Part shown: positions 1 to 11,950 of the stretch, in pieces
How the letters are laid out: each line of letters starts with the position of its first letter
Numbering within the stretch: the stretch's first letter is position 1
From: Parietaria judaica
Lineage: Eukaryota; Streptophyta; Magnoliopsida; Rosales; Urticaceae
Direction: 5' to 3'
NCBI GenBank assembly: GCA_954871525.1
Contig: OX940860.1
Location: 28,242,001-28,306,000 of the forward strand
Length of the DNA: 64,000 bases
Program-made: the position numbers and the translations under genes
The notes under the pieces: model-generated
The model's database searches: none
What the model was told of the DNA's origin: nothing
The model's input: the letters and a program-made list of their open reading frames with translations, nothing else

Positions 1-3000
1 TCATTACAATACTCTTAGAGATGGTTTGAGTTCAATCTCAGTGGGGACGTAGAAATTGCGTATATTTATATCAAGTATTAATAGTGACAAATATACTAAA
101 GCTATACCGAATTCAAACGGTATTAATCTAGTTTTTTAAAATGATAAATGTACTCAAGTTTCACTTTACTATGCTTTGAATGTGCCCAAGTTTTTTCAAG
201 TGACAAATGCACTCAAATTTTACTTTACCATGGCTTGACTGCCAAAGTCCCTTCTGGTTGCTCCACTTTATTATGGATTCAAACTATTAATAAAATGGAA
301 TTTGAATACATTTGCGACTAAAGAAAAAATTAAATATACTCAAGCTGTCGTAGAGTACATTTTAATGACTTGACGCAAAAAATAAACGTTAGTGATTTAT
401 CTGCAAGAATTTAGTAATTTTGTTGACTTTTGCCGCAAAAAAATAAACGTTAGTGACTTATACAAACAATTGATAACGTCAATTACTTTTGCTGCAAAAA
501 ATAGACGTTAGTGATTTATTTGCAAGAATTTAGTGACTTTGATGACTTTCGCCGTATATTTCCCTTAATATAACTTAAATTACATTTGCCACTTATTAAA
601 AATAATTTTTTTCATTTCAATATTGGGAAAAAGCCAGAGGAGAAATCCAATTGACAACACGCTTCAACCTTTACAGCTGGAATCCTCCGGACGGAATCCT
701 CCGGACCCCTTCCAAATGAGTGGCAAACACCTATGTGGGTCCCAGTCTTGCACATGGCCACGTCATCCTCTCGTTGATGTTCCTCCATCAAAATATCCAC
801 ACATTTTTATTTATTAATTATTTATATATCGTTTTCAACTAATATGATGTCTATTTTCCCTTTTCTTACTAATCAGTGATAAAAATGACCCCACTTTAGT
901 TGATGCCAACACAACTTAAGACAATATAATAGGATCAATTTGCAGGAATAACCCGCCAATTTTGTTGCGTTAATAACGATGTAAATATTGATTTTTTATG
1001 GTAGTATAATTTTTTTCTATTAAAATTCTAAATATCTATTATTTTACTTGTTCTTCTTAATTTATTGTTAAAATATCGTAAATAACAGAAAATGGAAATA
1101 AAAACGTACGAAAATATCTATAAATGACACGTGTTTAAGACTTAACAATATGTCTAAACTTTTATTAAATTAATTAAAAATTAATGAGATTTTGAAGAGA
1201 AACAAAAGAAATAATAAGAATTTTAATATCAAAATTAAATACTTATGGTATTAACTTAGGTTTATTCATTGATATATATTGCCTTTCAAAATTTACGTGG
1301 CAATAATATCCGATAATTTTTTTAAATAAAGGTTTATATGAAATATGGTCAATACATGATTTATTTAAAGACATTTTCTCTTAATTTTTCTACAATATAG
1401 ACAATACATTCATTGATATGTCTTACAATAGTCGCATAACCTAATATATAGATATCGTTCTATACTTCTATAATAGTTGTTTGACGAAAATGCATTTAAT
1501 TTAGTCACGATTCATTTTTTTAAGTAGGAAGTAATGTGCTATTTCTTTGTCTTAAGTGGGATCAAGACACTAATGCTAAAAACGAATTAACGAGCAAAAT
1601 GTAGCAACATGCAAAGCTCATGGAAAATTAAAGCAAACTACTCATAAAATAGATTTACATTTGAGAATTAAGCCTCTAACTTCTCATACTAGAATCTTTG
1701 AAGTAGTGATTAAAATCTCTTAACACTTAGCATTAAGTTAGTGGCAATAATTTCCATTTCCATCAATGAGTTAAGATGATACAAAAAGGAACTATGCATT
1801 CTTGCTCTTCAAAGTTTCAAACCTTTGTCCAATCTTTAGCCCCAAAGACATGAATATTAGAAGACAAGAGTGATAAATTAGAGCCATTTGAAGCAAAATT
1901 ATTGCCAAAGATTTCTCCAATCGTAATCATAATAATAGGGCTAATTGATGGTAATAATGCAATCTTGCTGCCTCAACTTCTTTTGTCTTTATCACTAAAC
2001 TTTCTTTTGATCATTGCTAAGAAAAAATAAATTAGATAATAATAATAATGTCAAATTTGGACTTGTCATGGCTTACTTGTTCCATTATCTAAATTTTTTT
2101 GGACACAACAAAATAAAAAACAATAGTTGGCTTTACATCTATTAATTTCATTCTAAGTTGTTGCTTTACAATATATATATATATATAATCTTAATCAATC
2201 ATATAGTTGCTCTATCTTAATCCACCAAATTGTTTGACAGCCAAGGCACTCCACTTCTTTCTTTTTGTTGTTGTTGGGGGTAGGTTTATTTATCTATTTA
2301 TTTATTTTTGGCAAATAAATTAGTGTATATGCAGTTATGCACTAATTCACATACCCAACAAAAAAGTCAACATCTTTGGATTCTTTTTACACATTTGGAA
2401 TTTGGATCAACCCAACATTGTTTAGACTTTAGATTATGATTTATAGTTGGAAAGACTAAAATTTCTATTATCCATTATTTAGTTTTTCTTTAAACTTTCG
2501 TCCCATTTTTATAAAATTATTTTAACATAATTTTAGATATATTGTTAAGTTTTAAACACGTGTTGTTTCTTAAAAAAAATTAATATATTTTTTCTCTCTT
2601 TTATGGTACTTACTACTTACGGAACTTTAACAAATAATGATTGGATAAAATTTTAGAGTTAAAAAGTAATGAATATATTGTGAAAAGTATTTGATACTTA
2701 TGCCGCTGTTAATCCTTAAAAAATACCAAATCAAATTTAAAATATTATAGTTAGGATAGGATCTTGCAGAGAACAAAATTTAACATAAATTAATTGGGAC
2801 ATTTTATTTATTAGTTTATACATGGAGTGTACTTAGAAAAAATACATTACAATCATGTATAGCTGTTTATTACGCTTTCGTGACAAAATGACAGCCTCTT
2901 CATCATCACTAATTAAAAAAGCCCACATATCTATACCCAAAATGCCCTTGGGACCGGCCCCAAATTATTTGCACTTCTATGGGAGAATCATTGATAGTAA

Positions 3001-3554
3001 TGCCTTTAAATTTTTATGTTTCTACACTTTGTCTTATGACTTTCAAAAGTAGCATGTTATTTTATGTGGAAAAAAATGCATTTAAGAAATAACTTATTTT
3101 TGTGAATTATCTTCTGTTTTTTTAGGGAATAGTCGGAAATCGCTTGCTTCGGTAAATTTTCTTCTGTTATTGCTATATTTTGTTTCCAAATTTGAAGTTG
3201 TGTTCTCGCTCACTATACTTCTTGTTTGATATTAATTTAGTATATTTGTAAATGATTGATAAATAATATAAATTCATGTTTCAATTGAGAGTAAATGGTA
3301 GACATTTCGGCAAAAAATTAAATTTCTAGGACAAAACAAAATATACCAACAAAAAATTCAGAAGACACTTGTATAGTTAGTTGTACGTGTATGTAGCCAA
3401 TACTCTTTCTCAATGCTTGGCCAAGGGTGTTTACGTCATTGCGCTTGCTATAACCAAGTTTTGGGACATAAGTGTCATTATCGAAATGTTTTGCCACCAA
3501 ATCATACCCCTTTTCCGCGTTTTTTAAATATTTTTTTTATTCATTTCATTTCTG
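1..3554. other. AT-rich intergenic region, no gene seen
   Basis: No ORF here has the look of a plant gene: the open frames are short, start in AT-rich sequence and show no recognisable domain. The stretch contains a short tandem repeat near its left end (listed separately), an (AT)n tract near 2170-2187 and many A/T homopolymers. The last few hundred bases lead into the promoter of the PP2C gene. Everything else looks like decayed repeat or neutral spacer. Confidence 0.6.
366..557. repeat. Imperfect tandem repeat, about 60-bp unit, three copies
   Basis: Three successive units share the core CAAAAAATAAACGTTAGTGA followed by a T-rich tail containing GCAAGAATTTAGT. Unit starts are spaced close to 60 bp, and a fourth partial unit starts with a GACTTTCGCCGTA-like segment. 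The units differ by scattered substitutions, so the array is old. It encodes nothing visible. It may be the inner part of a decayed miniature transposon, because 'not detected/GCCGCAAAA' phrases recur in other repeats of this window. Confidence 0.6.
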
Positions 3555-3660
3555 CTCTCTTCTCTCTCTTTCTCTCTCTAGATTTGTCTTCCAATTAAAT
3601 CACAGAAAAAGCTCTCTCTCTCTCTCTCTTCATTGCTTTCTCTCTCTACCAATTTATCTC
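3555..3660 (+). promoter_or_regulatory. CT-rich leader/core promoter region of the PP2C gene
   Basis: Long pyrimidine runs (CTCTCT repeats at about 3556-3590 and 3612-3650) lie just upstream of the untranslated first exon, following an AT-rich TTTAAATA-like segment near 3525. Such Y-patch/CT microsatellites are typical of plant transcription starts. The exact start site cannot be read from sequence. Confidence 0.45.
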
Positions 3661-3735
3661 TCCGAGGAGGAGGTTTTGGAGCAATTGGTAGAGCTGAATC
3701 CGCATTGCGACTGTCTCCGGTGCTCCCGGGAGCGA

Positions 3736-4374
3736 ATGATTCTCAGATTGCTTCAATGTCCTCGATCTTTCACTCACTCGCCTCTCCGCTTCACCTGTGA
3801 GTTTCTAGGGTTTGAATTTCTCGCATTGCTCACGGATTTTCAGCCAAATGTCGGACATTGTTGCAGATGTTCATTGTCCAAGCTTAGCCCCCGAACAGAT
3901 TCGTTTTCTAGGCTTTTGATGCTTGTGGATTGTCAAATTTGCTTGATTTGAGCTACGGAGCCTGGTTTTATAAGCTTTTTCGATGACTATTCTTTTGTTT
4001 TGAAGTGGTATCATGCATCTGAGAGATGATTCAATGAACTTGGATTTCCATTGACTGGTTCTAGTTGTAAACTTTTGATTTGTTGAATTTTGGTTCTAAT
4101 TCTGTTGTTTGTTGATCATGAAAAGAAGAAAAAATGTATGATCTCTCAACTCTCATGATAAATTATTATCTTTTACCAAAATCCTTTGAAATGTTGAAGT
4201 ATAGGCAAGTGGTGTTATTATTAGGTGTTTCTCTCGATAGCTGATTCCGGAAATATAAAGAAAGACTAGCTAACTAATCTTTTACGGAGATCAGGGAGTC
4301 GTTTGGTTGATTTATTTGGATGATTTGTGTCATTGCAGGCTGTCTGTGAAATGTTGAAACGTCGGGCAAGATGA
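3736..4374 (+). promoter_or_regulatory. 5' UTR of PP2C with an intron and three upstream ORFs
   Basis: The untranslated first exon ends at 3796 (donor GTGAGT) and splices to 4339 (acceptor TTGCAG). In the spliced leader three ATGs precede the main one. The ATG at 3736 opens a 23-codon frame that crosses the junction and stops at 4347-4349. The ATG at 3756 opens a 19-codon frame that stops at 4355-4357. The ATG at 4351 opens a 7-codon frame whose TGA overlaps the main start as ATGA. Both longer frames are completed only after splicing. This arrangement should dampen main-ORF translation or make it depend on reinitiation; that effect is inferred, not shown. Confidence 0.6.
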
Positions 4375-7050
4375 GCCAGTCGGAAATTTCAGTTATGAAA
4401 CCTTCTCCGGTTCCGCTCGCCACTTTGATCGGGCGGGAGCTGAGGAACGAGAAGGTTGAGAAACCGTTCATTAAGTATGGACAAGCTGCTTTGGCAAAGA
4501 AAGGCGAGGATTACTTTCTGATTAAAACAGATTGCCAAAGAATTCCGGGAAATCCGTCTACGTCATTTTCTGTCTTTGCGGTATTTATTCATTTTCAATT
4601 CCTTGTTACTCACGGCTTTTCCCCTATTCGTTATATTCTGAAAAAGGTGAAACAAGAACAGATGCTCAATACTCAAGAGGAACTATATAATCTATGTAGT
4701 GTACAAATAATAATCTATTATGATATGATTTTCGGCTTGTATGTTGTTTTTTATACCAATTAGGAATTCTTAATCGGCAGATATTTGACGGGCATAACGG
4801 TATCTCCGCTGCTATCTTTGCAAAAGAGAAGTTATTGGATAACATATTGAGTGCAATCCCCGATGGAGTCGGACGGGAAGAGTGGCTTCAAGCACTTCCC
4901 CGAGCATTGGTTGCCGGTTTTGTGAAAACCGACATAGAATTTCAGCAAAAAGGCAGGCCTCAATTTTCTTTGCTGTGCTTCATTTTGCTTTTTCACACAA
5001 TTCTCTTCTCATCTTTGAATCTGGAAACAGGAGAAACTTCTGGGACAACTGTGACGTTTGTTGTGATTGACGGGTGGACTGTGACTGTAGCGTCTGTTGG
5101 GGATTCTCGATGCATTTTGGACACACAAGGAGGTGTAGTTTCTTTATTAACTGTGGACCACAGACTAGAAGAAAATGTGGAAGAAAGAGAACGGGTAACC
5201 GCAAGCGGAGGTGAAGTAGGAAGACTCAATGTTTTCGGAGGCAATGAGGTAGCTTATTAGTGTATTAAAATGCTAAAATATCTAAAGTTGTATATATCTC
5301 AAATTAATGATTATGCAATAAAATAACTAGAAAATTCCCACATAGCTCTTACTTATAGTTATATGTATATCAGTTATATTTCGCAGCAGAAAGATGTGTT
5401 AAGGAAAATTCTCACTCTAAACATGATTATTAGGTGGGTCCCCTTCGCTGCTGGCCCGGTGGATTATGCCTTTCGAGGTCCATTGGTGATACAGATGTAG
5501 GAGAATTCATTGTCCCTATTCCACACGTTAAGCAAGTAAAGGTAAGTTCATAACGTTTTCTTCATAGTTTTGCCTGAAGTTGCCCTTCTGATACATGGCC
5601 GTAATACCTGCAATCCAGAGCTGAGCCGATTTTTCCCCTTTTCTTTTTATTTTTTAAAGAACGAACATTTTTAAATTAATTTCAGGTCAGTACAGTGTAT
5701 TCTTAGTTTAACTAGATTTAAAATAATTTGTGATTTGGTTTATTTGTACAAAAAAAAAAAAAAAAACTAGCTTTTCTTACTACCCAATGTTATATTCTGA
5801 TGCTTGAAGGGGAATGTTTATGCAGCTTTCAAATGTTGGAGGAAGACTAATAATAGCCTCTGATGGAATCTGGGACGCCTTGTCTTCCGATGTAGCCGCA
5901 AAATCCTGCCGGGGATTGCCTGCTGAGCTGGCAGCAAAGCTCGTGGTTAAGGTGACTATGTTCATGATTTTCATTCAGTTTATAATTTTGTAGTTTTTTG
6001 GGATAATGATATTATAATATCAATTATGGAATAACATCTTACACATGTAACCAATAAAACTAATTCCTATTCATAAAAGATTCTAATTAATTAGCTATAA
6101 TTACAATATGTATATAAATATAATCGCTACTTGCCAACTTGCACAAAGAATCCTTGACTTTCTATATTTCTACAAATTTTTATATATTTTAATATCATAT
6201 TATTCGTTTTTCGATTCTCAGAGTGCCCTCAGATCACGGGGCCTGAAAGACGATACGACTTGCCTTGTCGTCGATATAATCCCATCAAATCTTCCTGTTT
6301 TTCCCCCAACGCCCAGGAAGAAGCAAAACGTGCTTTCTTCGCTTCTTTTTGGGAAGAAATCTCATAATTCTGTCAACAAAGCTAAGCTCTCTGCTGTTGG
6401 AGCCGTGGAGGAGCTATTCGAAGAAGGCTCTGCAATGCTTGATGAAAGGTACATTTTGCATTGATATTTGATAAACATTTTTTTTTTTAATTTTTACTAT
6501 ACCCTATCGTTTATCGGTGTTCCGGTTTTAAGCAAAATCATTTAATTTTTAAACCGAACCGCTCAAGATAAGATTGTGTTAATTTACTTTGAAATTTGTT
6601 ATAATAAAAAAAGGTCATTACCAAGTTTCAACAGTTCTGACTCATATTTTTTTAGGTGGTTTTAACGGAATACTTAACCAAATTTTAGGTTGGTAATTCG
6701 TTACCGGTTTTTATTATTATTCAAACCAATCCATCTGGTTAATTGAATTTAAAACCAGATTTTGGTTTACATAACCAAATAATACTCTGTTTGGATTGAA
6801 ATGCGGCCAAAACCGAAGTATTGACATCAATCTCGCAAATTCAATAAATTGCAGGCTCGGTAAGGATCTTCCCAAGGAGGGTGATTCCGGAATTTTCAGA
6901 TGCGCTGTTTGCCAAGTGGATCAAACGCCAGATGGTAATTTCTTCTCTCCGCCAACAAAACCATGCGACGGACCCTTCTTCTGCACCATTTGTCAGAAGA
7001 AGAAAGACGCCATGGAAGGAAAAAGACCAAGCAGACCCACGGTGATATAA
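4371..7050 (+). CDS. Protein phosphatase 2C family protein (plant PP2C of the At1g68410/At1g09160 type)
   Basis: A Mg/Mn-dependent Ser/Thr phosphatase. Coding exons are 4371-4580, 4781-4952, 5031-5248, 5434-5541, 5826-5951, 6222-6448 and 6855-7050, giving 418 aa with all phases joining. PP2C motifs appear in order: KKGEDYFLI near the start, IFDGHNG (about residues 71-77, metal-binding Asp/Gly), SGTTVTFV, ASVGDSRC, VDHRLEENVEER, GGLCLSRSIGDTD, LIIASDGIWD and GLKDDTTCLVVDI, so the catalytic set is complete. After the phosphatase domain comes a basic linker, then a C-terminal CxxC...CxxC segment (CAVCQ ... CTICQ) that is conserved in this plant subgroup and may bind zinc. Intron 2 (4953-5030) begins with GC, not GT. 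Intron 6 contains decayed hAT-like sequence. The ATG at 4371 is chosen because it opens the conserved MSQSEISVMKPS-type N-terminus. No signal or membrane segment is seen. The family is clear; the substrate is unknown. Confidence 0.95.
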
Positions 7051-8203
7051 TAGTAATTTCACAAATATTATAATTATTGTTATATTTATTACTATTTTTG
7101 CCCTGGCAGTGTGAGCATATATATATATATATACTTAGCTGGTAGATTTTTCCTGTCCAAGGTGGTGATTATTTTAGAAAGCTGTTTTCGCACGTGTTTG
7201 AAACGGGTTTGTGTGGATTCCGGTTTTGTGCTGACAAACGACGGACGGAGGAAAAAAAAAAGCGTATCTGATAGAAGTTATCTTGATTTGTGGTTTGAAA
7301 ATGCTGACAGCTTGTATTTGTAATTAAACTGAAGAATCGGATAGTTAGTAACATGTTGATATGTTCTTGATACTCTTCCCAAGCTAACATTCAATTTCTG
7401 CTTCAATTATAACTATGAATATGATTACTATCATTATTATTCATTTATTTTTTCAATTTTTCGTTCTGGGTGAATTTATATTTTCGTGGAACTTGTAATT
7501 TTAATATTATTATTTTTGTGCTTAATATTTTCCCATGTTCATCAATGTGATTTGTAATTGTATATTCAGTTTCTTTGATTACATTTTCTTCCAATTTCTT
7601 TTCTTTTTGCTCTTCGGAGGAGAGTGGTGTTAACATGGTAGCTCGGAATTCGGAATTCCGAGTTGTTTCTCTTGAATTTTGGAATTGGAATTCATACTCC
7701 GGGAGAAAACAGAATCCGGAATTTCAAGATTGTTTTTTCTTTTGAAATTATAAATTCTGGATTCCCTTCTGTTTTATTATTTAAAAATAAATTGATTCTC
7801 TTTTCTTCTTCTTCTTTTTGTTTTTTTTTTAACTATTCTTGACTGCAGATTAATTATTCATTCAAAACTTTGATATCCGGAATTCAAAATTACAGAAATG
7901 GTATTTACATCTACCGCATATACAACAAACATCAAGAATTAATTTGGAAATGAAAAGAATGAATGATGCTTAGGGAATGATAGGTAAATTGGTAGCCGTG
8001 ACTTGAAAGAATAAACGTACATGCATTGCAGATGCAATACAAGATTGACATTTTCATTTTATGGGATTGGATTAGGCTTTTCTATTTCAATCCGATCTGC
8101 TCCTTTTGGGTTCGGAACGTAGGTCAATCTAACCCTATAATTTTGAAGGCCCAATCAAAGCCTATCTTGTGAAAGTTCGAATAAGGCCTAAAATGCACAA
8201 CCA
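7051..8203. other. Intergenic region downstream of PP2C
   Basis: This holds the PP2C 3' UTR and spacer. It contains an (AT)n run near 7118-7132 and T-rich stretches; no ORF has a recognisable domain. Confidence 0.55.
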
Positions 8204-8784
8204 TAGGGGTGAACAAACGGGTATTCGGTGTGGTTTTTGATAAATAATAGACCGAATACCGCATTTCGGTATTTTAAAAATAATAACCGAATACTCTATT
8301 TTTAAACATGAAAACCGCATTTACCGTATAATCGATATTCGGTATCGGTTGCGGTAATATCGGTTTTTTTACCCGTATTTATCGCTTTTAATATTCACAT
8401 CTACATAAACTAACTACTATTAATAATAAATAATATTACACATAAACATACTACTAAATACTAATATTACACATAAACACACTACTAATATTACACAATG
8501 CACCGAGAGAGTAGTGAAGAAAAATCTTTTTGACGTGTTGATATGTATGTTCAATAGACAATAATAAAATATACTATTAAATTTAGTAAAAGCGGTAAAA
8601 CCGGGTAAGCGGTTGCGGTTTTCACATTAAAACTGAAACCCCTATTTTATCCTAATTCAGGTATTCGGTTTTTTCTCGGTATATTCGGTTTTAACCGCTT
8701 TAATAGCGGTTGCGGTTTAATCGGTATCAGTTTGATCGGTTTTCGGTAAAAAATTCGGTTTACGATTTCTTTTGCTCACCCCTA
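8204..8784. mobile_element. Non-autonomous hAT-like element (MITE), about 581 bp
   Basis: The ends are inverted: TAGGGGTGAACAAA on the left and TTTGCTCACCCCTA on the right. The interior is rich in CGGTTTTCGGTA/ACCGAATACCG-type motifs and has no transposase ORF. Flanking octamers are CACAACCA and TACAGCCA (6 of 8 matching), consistent with the 8-bp target duplication of hAT elements after decay. Related fragments occur at 25795-25890 and, in reverse, at 57957-58045. Confidence 0.7.
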
Positions 8785-10541
8785 TACAGCCATATTGCTT
8801 TTTATGACTGTTAGCATTTCCAACTACTAATATAGTGTTGAAATTTCACTTTTGATAAGAGTTTTAACACCAAATATACTCACTAATATATAGAGTTTTC
8901 ACTTTTGCTTACTATCACGTCGGCATATTTCACTTTCTTTCGTATATTCTTAATAGTTTAAAATATAAATCGCACATTCCAAAAAAATCCTTAGAATTTA
9001 TACATTTCACAAAATTTAAGAATATAAGAACAAGTGAAATCTAATTGAACGGGAATCACAAGACAATAGTGAAAATTAAACAATAGACAAGAACACGTTT
9101 TTGAAAAATTGAGAGAGTAATTTCGAGAGTAAAACAGGGAATCAGAGAGCCAATAATTTCTGTCTGAAAATCCCAGAATATATAACTACCAGTAATCTCC
9201 GCTTTCAGAAGGTACCTTTCAGAAACACAGTTAACTGTCACATAGTATAAGGTCAAAAACGATGCACTCTTTGGCAAAAACTGCCCAACGACGTGTCTAC
9301 GTGGCGAGAGAGCCTGACAACCCGAGCTTAAGTTCCTCAAGCGCGCCTACAAGAGCGCCACTAGCACCTCTACGTCCACGCTCCCGAGCCGGTGTTGCCG
9401 ACAGCGGCGAGGGTGACGGTGCGAAGATGTGAGGTTGCGTAGTCTCGTCACTTCACCTCCATGTGGCATAGCTCTCATTTTGCCACAAGTTGAGCTTCGA
9501 TCATTAATATTTTTTATATTCTTTATAAACTCTACAAATGACCTTTAGTCTGTAATCTGTCAATGTCAGACTTTTCATATTCTCACATTTATTTTTTCCA
9601 CGACACATTAAACTTATTATTTTTAGACAATAAATTCCAACAGATACTACCCCTAAATGCTTAATTTTTAGTTAATTTTATTAAAAGAGGATATATTTTA
9701 GCTCTATTTATTAAAATGGAGGTAGCTTAGCAAATGTACAAAAACAAATAAGAAAGAAATTAATTATTCTTCATTCAAAATGTTATTGCTAGCTATGGTT
9801 CGGTGTAGTTTTTATTTGAAAATTTCATTTATAAAATAACATAAATGGATAGCATGATTTAGTAAGACTTATATTAATTACCTCTTCCATTACAAACTGA
9901 TTTGAGACCAAATTTTCAACAAATTAGCGTAACCAGACTTTTTTTTTAAATGACATAATAACACCATTAATTCATAAATATGAATATAAAACAAACAAAA
10001 ACTGATTATTCAAAGTAAGGGTGAAAATAAAACCAAAAAAACGGTTAATACCAAATGGATAAATTTAATTAAAATAGAAATTTGTTATAAAAGTGAAAGC
10101 CGGATATATACGGTTTAGAACCGAAACCGAATTACATAAATAAAGTGTGCTTTTTGGTTGATAGTTTTTTAAGTGGACCAAAAATCAAATACTAAATACT
10201 CATTTATGAATGATCATTATAAACTTTGGTATTATTGTGAAATATTATACTGGTTTTGTTTTTAAGTTATTAGAGATCATCATTGATAAGTCGTTAGTTA
10301 CTTTTTTTTTTAGATAATAAATTATCAATAATCTGTATTTATATCATTAATCATTCATTAACGTAACCAGATAACTAAATTTATAGACCGAATTTGTGGA
10401 CCAAATAAAATTGATTCTTAGCATATTTTGTTGAAATCAATTATTGTTTTTCAAAACCAAAATATAATATCGGTCAGAATCTGAGATCGATGTAACACGA
10501 TCTTATTATCATATTTTTGCATGCATGGCTTTATATATCTT
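8785..10541. other. Intergenic region with a GC-richer relic at about 9060-9450
   Basis: Most of the stretch is AT-rich spacer. The segment at about 9060-9450 is clearly GC-richer than its surroundings. Read on the minus strand it resembles the R/U5 part of a copia-type LTR (CTCTGATTCCCTGTTTT, then CTCTCAATTT), but no boundaries or coding domain can be fixed. A GTAAGGGTGAAAAT-like hAT end sits near 10016, with CGGTTT motifs after it. Confidence 0.4.
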
Positions 10542-11563
10542 CTAATTATTCGGAGGTGACCACTGGAGCTCAACGCCGTAATTCCACTTCTCCACGGACT
10601 CGGCCGCGTCGATGTTGACGACTGAGGTGTAGGCCGTGCAGCCTCCGGTGCGGACGCGAATGAAGCGCGCGCTCATGCTCGAGTCCTTCAGGAAGTGGCA
10701 GCAAAGCGCACCTCTGCAGCCAACACCCGCCACGTCCGCCTCGAAGCGGCGGCAGAGGCTGGTGGCAGAGCAGTTGAGCGGGGACCGGAGCAGCGCGGTC
10801 GAGCAGTTGAGTAGCAGCACGGTGTTGCGCGCCGACACGGTGAACGGCGAGCCCTCGTCGAACCTCAGCCCCTCGACAGAGAAGTCGTCTGAGTAGCACG
10901 TGCCGGGGCGCATCTCGGGCGGGCTTATGGTGAGCTGGCTCGCGGCCGGGTCGATGGAGAGGACCTTGTAGCGGTACCTGTAGTTGGATTAGGTTTAGCA
11001 TTATATATATAAATACATTCCTTATATAAATACATTTACACTCCCATTCAAACCCTAAACTCGTACATGTAATCGAATAAAGTTAAAACAACGTTAATTA
11101 AATATATTTATCACGTAATTAAGTCGTACACGTAAATAAATTAAAATGTACGTATGTGCTATTATAGTATTAGGGCAAATAAATAATAAAAAAATAGACG
11201 AGTTTAACTGATCTTTAAAGTATTATGAACATGAGAATATTGCGTTGAAGATAGCATCAATGTAGCTGTAAAATATATGCACCAAAAATTTATAAAAGGC
11301 TTTCATATTAGGGTTTAACTTCATTCTACTTGCTCTTGATAATTCAAACATGTATAAAAATACCCTCTGGCCGAGGGAAGCTCGAGGACGCCATTGTTGC
11401 AGTGGAGCTTGTAGCTCGGCTCGCCACACCCTTCGTCGGAGCTCAACGGGAGAGGCACGTCGACACCGCCGCATTTAGGGCAAGCCTTGAGCCCCAGGGC
11501 CCGTTGGGAAGCTAGAATAATGAGTGCAAAAACGACAGTTAGAATATTCATTTCTGCTTTCAT
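10542..11563 (-). CDS. Secreted GUB_WAK_bind domain protein (cysteine-rich cell-wall protein)
   Basis: Two exons on the minus strand, 11563-11364 and 10977-10542, encode 211 aa. The intron is 386 bp with donor GGTATTT and acceptor CTACAG, and the Gly codon split across it joins in frame. The N-terminus has a hydrophobic signal peptide (ILTVVFALIILAS) ending near residue 25. Then follows the cysteine-spaced galacturonan-binding pattern of wall-associated kinases: CPKCGG, VPLPLS, a Cys-Gly-x-Pro-Ser-Tyr-Lys-Leu-x-Cys core, then YRYKVLSIDP and GTCYSDDF in exon 2. At least six further Cys residues follow in exon 2. There is no kinase domain or membrane anchor, so the product is probably secreted and may bind pectin; that role is inferred from the domain. 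Exon 2 is very GC-rich, unlike the AT-rich flanks. Confidence 0.88.
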
Positions 11564-11603
11564 TAATTAGGGTTATGTTGCTCTATTTCTCTATATAAGT
11601 GTC

Positions 11604-11698
11604 TATTTATAGCAAATCTCGAGGGTGTTAGTGAAAAATAGTTAATGTGTCAAAGTTTTGAAAACCCTTTTGTCTAATTTGGTGGGGTGACACGTGTC
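11604..11698 (-). promoter_or_regulatory. Promoter of the GUB_WAK_bind gene: TATA box and palindromic G-box
   Basis: On the minus strand TATAAATA lies at 11611-11604, about 40 bp upstream of the ATG, which places transcription start within a short leader. A perfect palindrome GACACGTGTC (11689-11698), with an ACGTG G-box/ABRE core, lies about 130 bp upstream of the ATG. This suggests bZIP or bHLH control; the factor is not known. Confidence 0.55.
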
Positions 11699-11754
11699 AG
11701 TGTGGACTTCAAGCCCAAGGTCAAGAAACCATTGAATTCATAATTGGGGTTTTG

Positions 11755-11755
11755 A

Positions 11756-11795
<40 letters not shown>
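11755..11795. repeat. (AAT)n microsatellite, about 13 units
   Basis: An uninterrupted run of AAT/TAA trinucleotides lies just upstream of the GUB_WAK_bind promoter. It is probably length-variable between individuals. Confidence 0.95.
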
Positions 11796-11950
11796 GAATA
11801 CTGTCCACTTATCTTGAAGCTGATTAGGTATATTTGGCTGATAATTTGTTTGGAATTAGTGGGACTGCTATTTTTTTTTTTCTTTTTGTACCACAAGGAA
11901 ATTATGTACGGTACAGAAAGAAAGTGTTTTTTTTTTCTTTTTTCTTTTCA

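Noticed and set aside
10570..11001. 143-codon alternative minus frame over GUB_WAK_bind exon 2
   Set aside because: A high-GC shadow frame. The cysteine pattern and signal peptide belong to the other frame.
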